Part shown: positions 37,956-49,800 of the stretch, piece after piece
Numbering within the stretch: position 1 is the first letter of the stretch
Layout: each line of letters begins with the position of its first letter
From: Centropus unirufus
Lineage: Eukaryota; Chordata; Aves; Cuculiformes; Centropidae
DNA length: 64,000 nucleotides
Assembly: GCA_013397695.1 (NCBI GenBank)
Contig: VYZI01000143.1
Coordinates: forward strand, 1,324,869 to 1,388,868
Direction of reading: 5' to 3'
Notes under the pieces: model-generated
What the model was told of the DNA's origin: nothing
What the model saw: the letters and a program-made list of their open reading frames with translations, nothing else
Database searches by the model: none
Translations under genes and position numbers: made by a program

Positions 37956-40160
37956 ACCACACTTTCCAGGATTAACTGAGTTTAGGGCAGATGGCTCCCT
38001 GCACAGACAGATTCACTTTGGCCTCTGCTGTAGGTGCTCTTCCAGGGCTTGGGAAAGGGCCTTCAGCCACCTTTGGTCTCCATTCCTTCTCTACAGCAGG
38101 AAAACATTATTTTAGATTTACAAAATCTTCACTGTGACCTACTACACTGAGCTGTCACTGGCTCGGCTTGACTTAGCTTGACCCAGGTTAAAGTGAAATA
38201 TTTGTGGCAGAATTCATACTCTTGCCTCAGGCAGCAAAAGCCGGTGGTGACATCCTTGCAAGGTGCTCCATGCTGGGTTCAGAAACTGCCTGACCAGGGA
38301 AAGCACAGGGATAGGTGCCCTTCATTTTATGACAAAGCTGGGCATGCTGCTCTCTGGGCAGGGCACTGCTGCCATGGGTCCAATACAGAGGATGGCTGTA
38401 AGTGCCCACCAGTAGCACTGAGGAGCTTTGCTTCCTCCCAAGTGGCTCTGCCATCACTGCCCTTGAGCTGGGTGTTCATTCCCAGCAGGAAAGGAACAGC
38501 TACACACAGCATGGCCACATTAACACAGATCTTGCCTGTCAGCAGCCAAGCCTGAAAACACCCAGTGCCCTGGTGTTTTTAGCTGTCTCTCCATATTTGA
38601 AAACTACAAGTCAGCAAACTATTGGCAAAGGAACTTAAAATGTCCTCCGTTCCTCCTTCCTGTGTTCAGGTTTCCTAATGCAGACTGCAACTTGTAGGAT
38701 TTTCAAAAGGATTGCAGGCAGCAGCCTCCGCCCATCCCTCCTGCCCCAAGCAGGAAGGGCAACGCAACAATCTCCACCAAGCTTCATTTCAAACATCATT
38801 TATGTTACAGGGCATTGACTCTGCTTTCTTGAGTCTCTAAGACAGCCTCGGGTGATTTGGAGATTGGGCAGAAGCCAATTTTCATCTTGTTCTCTGGAGA
38901 AAAGACGGCTTCTTCTTCACTGAAAAATAACGGTTGGGTCCATGCTGTGTTTCTGACTCACATCAGCAATGGGCAGGCTGTACAGCCAGCTGGGACCTCA
39001 GGATGGTGTGCTCTTGCTCCATCTTGGGTGCAACACTGGGAGACAGGTTTGGGTTCCTGCTCTTCCACAGGAGAAAAATGCACAACTGGCAAAGGCAAAA
39101 GCTGCTCTCTGCCTCCTCTGACTCTGCCCAACTCTTCCTGCTGCAGGGGAAGCTCCTCTGTGAAGGAGAGCACTGAAGTGGAGGTTGGACCTCAGCCGGA
39201 TGCAGAGAGGTGCCTGTAAGTAGAAGCCTAAGAAGGTGCAAGAACCAGCAAGGGGATCTTCCTAGGAAGACACTGCTCACCTCTGGTTTAGTGCCAGGGA
39301 AATTACTGTGCTCATCTACCTCCTAGGACAAAATACCTGTATGTTTCATCTCCAAGGCTTGTGCTTTGCCCCAAAAGTCCGTTTGGATTTGTCTATACTC
39401 CATATTGAGTTTTGGCACAAAACAGTGTGGCAGACCAGATTCACCATTGCCATAGTTCAACTTAATTCCTCCTTAATTTTTTTTGCAATCATATCCAAAG
39501 TGCTGCAAAGATGGACCTCTTCCATGTCCTCCATTTTCCAAACACAAAACTCTGAGTAAAATGGATTCTGCATGGTTTTTCTCTGTTTCAGTGCAAGATT
39601 CTCTCTTCTTTCCTGCTCCCATAAGCAACCAAGATACCTCTTCAAAACTTTGATGGAAAGATAATGCATGCGAGATAGTATATTATTCTGAATGGAGTTT
39701 CTGGAGCAGCCAAAGTTTTGAGCTCTCAATCTCTCTGGTTTGATTCAGAATTTAATTTGTCCAAAATTTAAACTGTGATGAACTTTCCCAAAACAGAAGC
39801 AGCAAGTTGCTTCCCACCATCACATACTTGGCCCATATCCCATCTATCCATATGCAGCAGATGTAAATATAATTTACTAGCACAAGCGTCTTTCTGCACA
39901 TGGCATCCTTCTAAGTCTGCTTTAGCATCCATGTGAAGAAATAAATTATTTTATTGATACACTTGAAAGCCCAATTAATGCTTCATAATGACCTATAAAT
40001 GGAGGTTTTTCTTAACATGCATTGATCAATAACTCATAAAAGTATGTCTTGTATCATTTTGCTGAATCGCTAACAATTCTAACCAAATCTATAATGATTC
40101 CTTAAAGACAACATAAGTCTTTCAGGGGTCATGTTTTGCTGGCTTCCATGTATTGTAGAT
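37956..40160. other. Gene-free stretch between CR1 and solo LTR
   Basis: GC-richer at 38160-38560 and 38900-39240, where overlapping frames of 62-125 codons open on both strands without recognisable domains; AT-rich from 39700 on. No further transposable element is recognisable by eye. Confidence 0.45.
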
Positions 40161-40402
40161 TGTAGTGTTTGCTCTCGGAAGATTATGCGATGTCACGGAA
40201 AGGTAGTCTGTAAACCCTTCCCTAGCTTGTATGCTCCTCCCCGCTATTTGCATATGACAGAGTATATAAGCAGTGAGCATGCGTGGGGAGGACGGAATCA
40301 GAGCATCCACATCATATGTGCTAGTGTGTCTGTTCCCCCAGCCTGGGTCGGCTGGTGGTCCGTCGTGAATACGCCAACAGATGTAAAGATTAACATACTA
40401 CA
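40161..40402 (+). mobile_element. Solo LTR of an endogenous retrovirus
   Basis: The 242-bp unit begins TGTAGT and ends ACTACA, a 6-bp inverted terminal repeat with the required TG...CA ends. The flanks are GTAGAT before and GTAGGT after, a 6-bp target-site duplication with one mismatch, the size made by alpha- and betaretrovirus integrases. Inside, in order: an octamer ATTTGCAT (40246-40253), a TATA box TATATAAG (40263-40270) placed for a start near 40295, and a U5-like GCCTGGGTCGGCTGGTGGTC block reminiscent of avian alpharetroviral LTRs. CpG content is higher than in the surroundings, suggesting a relatively recent insertion. No gag, pol or env sequence flanks it, so the internal part was lost by LTR-LTR recombination. 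No canonical AATAAA is seen. Family name not determinable here. Confidence 0.78.
40246..40270 (+). promoter_or_regulatory. LTR octamer and TATA box
   Basis: ATTTGCAT (POU-factor octamer) lies 9 bp before TATATAAG inside the solo LTR. The pair forms a compact RNA polymerase II promoter in the plus orientation. Whether it is active in the host is unknown. Confidence 0.6.
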
Positions 40403-40753
40403 GTAGGTACTCACATATAAAGATTTGGGGCAGGTACCAGTTGCAAAAGTTGCAACAGTTAACAGGACATGACCTCTTCCAGCAGTGCCCAATCCACACA
40501 TACAAAGCTTGCAAACTCTCCCACCACACTAACAGATGCTTTGGAGGGCAGATTGGTACAAATGGAATTATTTTTTCTATGGAAATAAAATGGTTAGTAG
40601 GAAAGTGCTTTAATCAAGGAGAAGATGACTATAAAGTCAGAATGAAATATTCTCAGTGGAGACAACCTGTCTGGTGGCAATGGGAAATCCTAAGTGTCAG
40701 CACATTCATTCTTGGCTTTATCCTTGCTCACTGGATGTGACTCAAAGGAAACA

Positions 40754-40840
40754 CTGGGCTTCAGTATCTTCATCAGCAAAATGGGGACAATATTTCCACT
40801 TATGCAAGTCACTTTAATTGGAAAGCACTGCATTCATGTA
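40754..40840 (+). repeat. Possible MIR/L2 tail remnant
   Basis: TGGGCTTCAGTATCTTCATC followed by AGCAAAATGGGGACAATA resembles the shared MIR/L2 3' block (GGGCCTCAGTTTCCTCATC, TGTAAAATGGGGATAATA) with few mismatches over about 38 bp. The downstream GGAAAGCACT fits the family's AAAGCGCTT piece only loosely. No head is visible. Confidence 0.45.
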
Positions 40841-43800
40841 GGATAGCTTTATCGTGCCAATACATCACAGAGTTTTTCACTTTCTGCCTGGAACATTTCA
40901 TAAAAATCCCTCCACATATGGAACAGAAGAAGTATTGCAGACTGCAGAAAATGTGATTTTTAGGGAGCTGACAGTGCCACTTATGTCCATGCATTTTTGT
41001 GTTTCAATACAGTCAGGTTTGGCAATGAAATTCATGATCATCTGGTGGCTTTTAGGAAATGAGCTGACCACACTGCTCCAGGTTTCACCAACCCCAACAC
41101 AACCCAGCTTTGCACCGGCCCTGGCTCAGCGCCTGGCCCCTGCTGAGGCCAGGGCAGCACCCACGTGGCTCTGGCTGCTTGCTGGGCAGCAGGACACAGC
41201 TGGCAGGCACCAAGCGAAGCCCTGAGCTTAGCACACAGGTTTTAGAAGAGAGACAGATAGTTTAGCCCTTCAAATTCCCCTTAGCAAGCTGGTGCGGCAA
41301 CATTGACTGTCATTCCACTGCTTGTCCGTAGCAGATTAAGGACAGTGACGCTCTAGCATCTTGCTGCTTTTCTTCATGGAAATGGTGAGAAGACCTGCTA
41401 CTTCAGGCAAGTTTCAGACCCAGCCCAACATGAACAGGCCCTGCCATGCCCTGGCACAGCCTTCACCTACCCATCAACCTCCCGGGGTAGTTTGCTGTCC
41501 CTGGTCCAGAGCCCTGACTAACAGCCCACTGTCCCCTTCTGGTTTTAAATGCAGTACTTTATTAATATTGGAAGACTGATCTATGTTTAAATAGTTCAAC
41601 TTTCTGCTTTTCCTCCTATATGAACTTAGAACAAAACTGTAGATAAGTACCATATATTGTATGTCTATCAAGGAACGAAGAATTATATTTTAATTACTGT
41701 ATTTATCTCAGAGAAGACAATGATTAGGTTTTCTGATGAAAATAAATGTAATAAAGGCTAACAGACTTTTGGTAGTAAAGCCATTAAATCCTTTACTAAA
41801 TATGGTCTAGATATCTCGGGTGCAATTAGGATAGCCACGCTGAGTGCTTCTCGGGGTAAGTGTACTGATGCACTCTAACCTGAATCTAATTCTGCTCAAA
41901 GGCCAAGGCAGAGGAGCACTACTTGTGTTGTAATGATTTAGTAGAAAGGGGCAACATTACATTTCTAATGCCTTTTGGTCAATGAGCATGTTAGGACTTC
42001 CAGTGCCTGCTACTCAAGATGTAATTGCTTTTCACAACTCTTTCATGGAAATACATCATCACAGTAAAGGCAATGATCATGTGTGAAGAATTCAGACCCA
42101 AAGCAAAGCAGAGGCTATTAAGAGGATAGGACACACAATACAAGAGCTCTTGTAGTGAACTGCAAAACTCAGACATGAGTATTAGGCTCTGTAAAAACAG
42201 AGCTGAACAAATAATTCAAAATGAATAATTTATCTGATTAATCTTGTCTCTCCTTGCTCAGGGAATATATATAAACCAATCACACCATCTTGAATTTATT
42301 TATTATTCAAATATATTCAGTGACTATCTTTTCACTATATTTTTTTTACTCTATGGATTAATCAGCATATTTAAAATTAAAAATACTCAGTTTTCCTGGG
42401 ATTGGCTAGCTGTGACACATGACACTATTTTTCTTCCATGAGTATGCTGGCACTTCTGGAGCAATCCTTATGCATGCAAAATTGAAAATTCAGTTTTGAC
42501 AAATATTTGCATGCGCATCTTTGGAATTCACTTACTGCCAAGAAAACTGTCAGTAAAATTCAGCACCTCTTAAATTTGTAAAATGTGAGAACTAAAACAT
42601 GCATTTTAACATTTGCATTTACATTTTTTTCAGTTTCATCTGTAAATTTTATCCCATTGTATTTTCCCTGAAAGCATGCAGCAGTGCTTACCAGGACTGG
42701 GTTAGGATTTTGAGCCAGTGGTCTTAATAACACTTGTCTCTGCCTATGTTCTGTTGTCCTAAAAGCATGCCATTTTCTAAGTGGGTAAGAGCTATGCATG
42801 TTGTGTTTGAGGCTTCCAAAAGTCAGGATGGTTTTGCCTTGATGGATATGTGCATTATTCCTGCATCAAATAATCCCATAATTATTGAATTATTTTTATT
42901 CTATTTTTAGGAAAAAGCAGATTAGAGAACAACTCAGTGAAAGAGTAAATGATGATGTTAGCATTAAACATGGGTGAAGGGAAAAGACAATACACCAGAG
43001 AAAATTTTCTTCTCAATTTTTTTATTCATTAGAGCACCTGTTAAAGGAACAAGGAACCCTCATTATTCTGACGTGTTATTCTGTGCAGCACCCCTTTTCA
43101 GGGAAGAGCCTATGTATTCCCTTTTCAGGGAATATCCCAAGTTAGGGATTTCTGGAAAATTCAACCTCAACTTCATGTGCCTGCAAACCTTTACAAGCAC
43201 ACCTACGTACTCCAAGTAGCAGTTACACAGCTTTAGTATAAAAGATACAGGGGCCTGTTTGTGCATGTGTGGGTTTGCCTAAGAACTAATATAATTATCT
43301 GCAATGTTTATCTGCTAATGTATCCCTTGGTTTATCCTTAAAGCAGCCTCCTAACATTCATATACAAGGGCATGATAAAAACTTAGTGTCTGTCTAATCT
43401 TTAATTGCACCTGACCCACTGTCGGCTCAGGGTGAGAGTGAAAGAGAATATATTGCACTTTGAAGTATTTAGGTGCCAGGGAAGAGATATCTAAGACATG
43501 TAGAAATCAACAGCAGAGCTTGGCATGGCCATTGCTGTCCTGGCTCCGTCCTGCCACCTATGCAAGGCCAGTGTCCTCTCCTCCTGAAGACAGATGGTCC
43601 TACCTGGGTGGTGAGGCAGGTGGCACATTTTGGGGCACCGTAAAATAGCAACAACCGAAACCTAGCCCGGACAGTAGAAGGGTTTTCTGCTGGTAAAGAC
43701 AAGGGGGCAGCCAGCTAGCTCTTTTTGGGCTAGCAAGGACTCTTAAGTGCAACTATAAAACTACAGTGGGTAATAGGGTATTAACTAATTGAGTAAACAG

Positions 43801-46800
43801 AGCTGGTGCTTCACTTACCAAACAGATGATTTAAATGTCTTAAATTTACACATCACAGCAAGCTTTTCCTACTGCAAATCAATAAATTTGCATAGGTTCT
43901 TAAAATAATCAGCAACATGCTCCTGCATATATTTTTTAAATAGTTATAAAATTCCTTAGTGAAAGCCAGAATCCCATGATAGGCACAGTTTGTAGTTCAC
44001 CTGCTAGATATACTTATGAGGAATTATGAATGTATTAAGGTCTGGAGTTAAGCAACAGCTTTGCAGCTCATTTCTGCAGGCATTTCTCATGGGCCCAGGT
44101 GCAAAGCCCCCTTCTGCCACCCTACAGTGCCTGGCACAGGCAGAGGCTTCTGGACACTCGGGGCAGGAGCAGAGTAAAAAGCCACAGCTGAGATAACCTC
44201 AGGGTACATTTATGCCCAGGGAACAGGCATGCGGAGAGAGGAATGGACAGCCAGAGGGATGGAGGCTGACTTCCAGTAGGAGTAATGTCCGTGAGGACTG
44301 ATCCATCGGGGCTTGAGGAGCAGGCACAAGCTAGTGCAGAACAAATCTTGCAGCTTTGCTGGATCATGGAAAGGCGCTGAACCAATGAGTCAGTTGGGCA
44401 TGAAAGGGGCTGTCCCAGCGTGTGGGGTGGCAGCAGCGAGTGCTTCCAGCAGTGGCTGTGTGCAGGTACGGGGCAGCTCAGGGTCTGACTACAGGAGTAC
44501 TCTACTCAGTCCAATCGTTCTGTGCTCAGCCTTAAAAAAAATACATATCAAGTTAAAAAAAATGAGAGGGAATACTTCGGTGCTTGTAGCTGTGCAATGA
44601 AAAAGGGCTTTGAAGTTAATTTTTAGGCAGATATTTTCTCCTCCGCTAAAATGAAAAGCAAGGTTTTTAAGCAGAGAAACAAAATGAATGCAGAGGATGG
44701 AAAAAACATGCATGGAAAAAGCAAGAGATTTAAAGGCAGGAACGCTGCTGTTTTTACTGCTGGAGCCCGGGGTGGGGGGTGTCTCACTCTGGGGTGTGCA
44801 GTGCCAGGGGAGCATGGGGGGGTGTCCCTGGGCTTAGCATGAGCCAGCCTCAGGTTCTGACCAAAATTTAACCCCTTTTGGCTTGCTTTCTCCAGCTTTC
44901 CCCAGTGTATGTCATCACCAGGCAAGTCACGGGTAACAGTAGCATCAGCTTATTCAAGTGTTTCGCAAGACCTCTTCTGAATACAGAAGACACCCTTTTC
45001 TGCCACATCAGAACTCTTGCCATGGATCTAAGGAGTGATCCAATGATCACCTTTCCTCTCCTCATTGCTTTATGCAGGCCTGTTACTGGCCTTAAATCTT
45101 GCAGCAAATGCCCCTTGCTGAGTGTCTGCTGCCATGGCATCTCACTGCAGCTCCAATGAGGTCATGCCTTACCTGACTCACCAGAGTGCAGGTCTGTGGA
45201 TGGAGTGCCATGGAGGCACCTCGGGAGAACAGCTCAACCCTTCATCTTCCTCCCTGCCCTCCATCCATGGCCCCAAACAAAGCTCGATAGCCACAGTATG
45301 CTAAATCAGACCCTTGTTGCCATCTAGAAATTATGCAGATAATTAGTGAATATGGAAAAGAGACTCCTATTAGGATCACGTTTCTTGGCAAGGTACTATC
45401 CTACTGGCCCTCTTCTATTTGGAAATTCCCATACTTAAGTTGTTTTTCATTTGGTTGAGGTTTTTTAATATTTATTGCTTATGGATGAATGTTGGTTTAT
45501 GGTGTGTCAAACTTGACAGAACTTCAAGCAGAAGAAATTATAAAAAGTATCTTGAAAATCATATTTACCCCTGAATTTAATTTTGTAGAAAGGGAAATAA
45601 GACCATCACAAATTGATTGTTGTGAAACAAATTACAATTATTTCCACACATCCAAATAAATCTACTAATTTTAGGCATCTGACTTCAGGCATTAGAGAGA
45701 ATATGCAAATGCACACATTGAAATGATGGCTGTGTCTCTAGAGTTGCTTATTTCTCTGTTCTTACTAGATGCTCAATAGTTTCAGACTGCTATTGAGACA
45801 TGCAGTAAATTAGCTGCTCTTAAGCATCACCTGTTAAAAATATTAAAAAGCGTGGCTATAAAGTACAGCTGACAGTTTTAGGCAACAGAAACTGGCTTAT
45901 CCTTTCTGGAAATACAGATTCTACTGTCCATTGTTGCTTTCCCGAAATCTGCTTCCAATTAGGTGATTCTGTTCTGGCAGTCATTAATTGAAGCCCTCTG
46001 CCCTGCACCACCTTTTAGAAAGAAAGCAACATGCAGTGAAATGTCCCTGTTGAACATAAGTTTTCCACATGCATTCTACCAAGTGTACTTGTTCAACTGT
46101 CACGCATAAGAGAAGCCATCTGATATTGTTACTGACATACTAGTCTAGTATGGCATTTAATATTAGGCTTTATATAACTCACAGGGATGGCAGAGCAATC
46201 TCATGTAATCAAAATAAATGAAGACAGACTGAATAATGCATTTTTTAAATCTAAATAACATACAGTGGACACTTTTAAAGTGTTTTCCAGGAAAATGTGA
46301 CTCAGGTGCAATATTGACTGATAAGATAAAGACAGGTGTTTTCAATTCTTATATTATGGAAACAGAGAGCACTTTGATAATGTAACAATCATCTTTTGTT
46401 ATTTTGCTGCAGTCCAATACAGCTAGAATCAATTTTTCATTGTACTCATTTACTGGAAAAGGGGATAATAGCAAGGACAACACGGCTTTAATAGAAAGAA
46501 TAACTCATGATTTAATTCAGCTGTTGTACTACAGCTACAAGTTGGAAGATATATTTGTATATAGAGAAACAGTACAAAGGAACCTGCATGCTTTCAAATA
46601 GAAGTCATGGCTCTGCATTTCTATTTATTGGTAGTTAGGTGGAATGATGCAGCATTATCCTGACAGCAGTAAGAAACAAAAACCTTTTAAGGTGGAAAAA
46701 GATAGCTGTACGTTTATGAGCAAACTTTATGGAAAAAATAACATAAAGGGCATTAGCAAAAGGGCACATTTAGGTCTTCATTAATATTTGTATTTAAGTA

Positions 46801-49800
46801 AAAATGACAACCAGAAACATCCAAAGAAATGGTAAGTTCGCAATCAATGTAGTGCTTTTTCTGTACAATTGAGATAGTCCTCAAAGATCTCAAGAATTTT
46901 TGATAAATTTTATTCTCATGGAAAGGATTCAGGATGACGATGCATGAAGAAATAATGATTTTTTTTTTTTCTGGTAAAGTGGATTGCTTCATGACTCCTT
47001 GAATGAAACACAAATCTAAGAGTGTTTGGGGCTGGATTAGTCTCCTGGGGTTGCATCCAGTGTATGAAATTTCATAGCATTTCCAAGGAGTTCAATAGTG
47101 CTCTTCTCTGTGGTGAGACATTGCTGAATAATCCCTGAAAAAAAACATCCCATAGGCCCCACTTCAGAGTTAATTTATCCCAGGTATAGCTCAGAAATAT
47201 TCTGCATGCCATATTTCTTAGCAGATTAGACTACACTAAATCTGAATTTCAGTCCTGACTTTGGAGGAAATCAGGATCGAAAGTCAACATTTAGAGCTGG
47301 TTTCTACCTCTGTAATAGACCTGTAACTGAAATTCAGTTTCTCCTTTTAATGAGCATCCTCTACAAAAAAGCAGACAAAGGGGATGAAAACCTTGCCTGG
47401 AATTTCAGGTTATTCTTTAAAAAAGAGCCTGGTCTAGTCCTAACTCCTTGTACACTGAGCCCATATTGCTCTCCAAAGAGCAAAGAGAAAATGAAAACTA
47501 AACCAAGAAAAATCAGAGAGGAAAAGTTAACCCCTTCTCCAGGACCACCAAAATCTCACCAGCATTTCCCAGCCACTTTTTAAGCTAAAGAGAGGAATCT
47601 GACTGAGCTGATTCTCAGCTGGGTCAGCTCAGGCAGGTATTTCCAGCCCGTGGAGGACAACTGGAATTTATACCCATGACCCTACACCAACCCTGTAGAG
47701 TTCATGAGATGCTGAGATGCCCCAGAGAAGTCTCTTTGGCCCCTCTGCTGTGGGGGACACCTCCTGGGTTATTAGCAGGCAAGGTGAAGGAGAAGCTGGG
47801 CTCTGGTCACCAGAAGATGAGGGCATTCCTTTAGGACCCAGCAAAGAGAAATGCTCCATGACATGCAGAAGGTGCAATGTGAGGACAGTTTGGGTAAATC
47901 TCAGATGCCCTGCCAGGAAGAAGGAGTTCTGTTCCATCTTGGCATGACTTGTTGCTCAGAGCCAATGGGGGCACTGTACTGGAAGGATCCCAAACATGAC
48001 AAGACTGGCCTTAGACCATAATGATTTTGCCCTAAAGCTGCAAAGGTTTGTAAGTAATCTTAAAGAAAATATGTTTCCCATCTTCTTTACACTGCTGTTT
48101 CTCAGCCACTAGTCTGAAACTTCATACTTTCCCCTCAAGAAACAGGGCAGGTGCTGTGTGAAAATCTGACCTCTGGAACTCACTTCCACCCAACTAGTCC
48201 AAATTCCCAGCAAATTCTCAGAATGCCAAGGTCCTCCAGGAGGCCACAAAAGCTTTGAGCACAACACCAGTGACTGCAGATCTGTAAACTCTAGAGAGAG
48301 GTGTGGATAATGGTACAAGGGCAGCTGTTGTATCTGCCATGAATTCACAGCCCTTGAGTGTGCTGCCATGAGAAGAGAAACTATATGATGTTTTCCATGG
48401 GCTAAGAAAAGGCCAAAATGTCAACAGGCCTATATAAGAGGAGAAAAATGCAGTCACATTGCCTATCACTAAACTTAGGAAGACCTTTATCTCTAATCCT
48501 GCAATGATCCATGTCACTAGACAATGAAGAATAGTGGCATAGCTACCACCTTTTCCTCATTGTGGGTCTTTGGTTGGTTATCTCCCTGCCACACATCTGT
48601 AGGGAGAGACAGCTATAGCCTCTCTTTACATGCCCTTTTCAAGGTCCTGAGGCATTTGGAGGAATGAACTCTTGCTCATTGCCTATCCTGCAGCTACAGT
48701 AACAATTGACAACGGGGAATGATCTTTTATACGTGCTACATATTCCTCTTAACATGGAAAGGGCAAACCTGCTCTCCATCTTTATTAGAAGGGAAATTTC
48801 AGCATTAATTTCCCCATCATTGCAGCCAAAGATGCCTTTACAGATAAGCTTCACCTCTTCTTCACTCCTTTTCTCTCCTCCTTCCCTTTATTTTTCAATT
48901 CTGTCTCCTGTGCCTCTCACCTGGTTAAAAGGTTTCTTGACACAGATGCCTGCTACTTACTTTAAACTTACATGTTTCAGGTAGGAATTTCCTGCAAAAC
49001 TGGTTCTTTCTTCTTGGGGAGGAGAGGACCTTCAGTTTAGTACTGATCAAATCACATGAACTCACAAGTTAGATTTTCTCATAATTTAGAGAAGTGCCTG
49101 ACCAGCTCCAAACTAGCAACCACTTGAGCATGGTGAAAGCCATACCCTTCCGAACATCGCTCTGAACTCGCAAAAGATTCTTCATGCCCTATGTAACTAA
49201 GTAGAGTTAAGATGAAACTTAACACTGAAATAGGAAGATGGGGTAAAATCATTAGCAAACTTTTTCTACCTTGGTTTTGTGCCACTGTGAACGCGGTCTG
49301 TGATCCAAACCGTGTTGGCAGGTACACTTCTAGGCTAAAAAGAATCAAAGATTGACTTCCTTACACATACAGGGGTTCCAATTCTGTGGTGAGAAAATAC
49401 AACTAATACAAAGCACACAGACCCAAATATCAGTGAGAATGTCACTAGTAGTGCAATGCATTAAAGAAGATCATTGCAACAAATCAGGTTCCTAAGCGTG
49501 ACCTTCCCTTTCATGCAGAGAATGGACTGATTCATTCCCCAAACAATGGAAAATTTTGCAGAAGCTCTGGAATAGATTGCTCTGTTTGCTCCATTACTCA
49601 CAGATCAGCTTGCCACATTCAGCATCAAAGGCAAGGGCTAAACTCATCTTATTTTTTTGTCCACAATTTATGAAAAAATAATCTAGCTCATAGGAAATTA
49701 GGTGAAGTGAGCTTGCTGAAGTAAAAACATTTCTCTGTCAGCATGGATTCAGCATCAATATGACTCACGATCTGTACACTACTATTTTATGCTATGTTGA

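Noticed and set aside
43600..43770. Possible retroviral primer-binding-site or leader region
   Set aside because: TGGCACATTTTGGGGCACCG faintly resembles a primer-binding site, but no LTR precedes it and no gag motif follows.
46440..46480. MIR-tail-like GGAAAAGGGGATAATAGCAA
   Set aside because: Match limited to about 20 bases with no other part of the family nearby.
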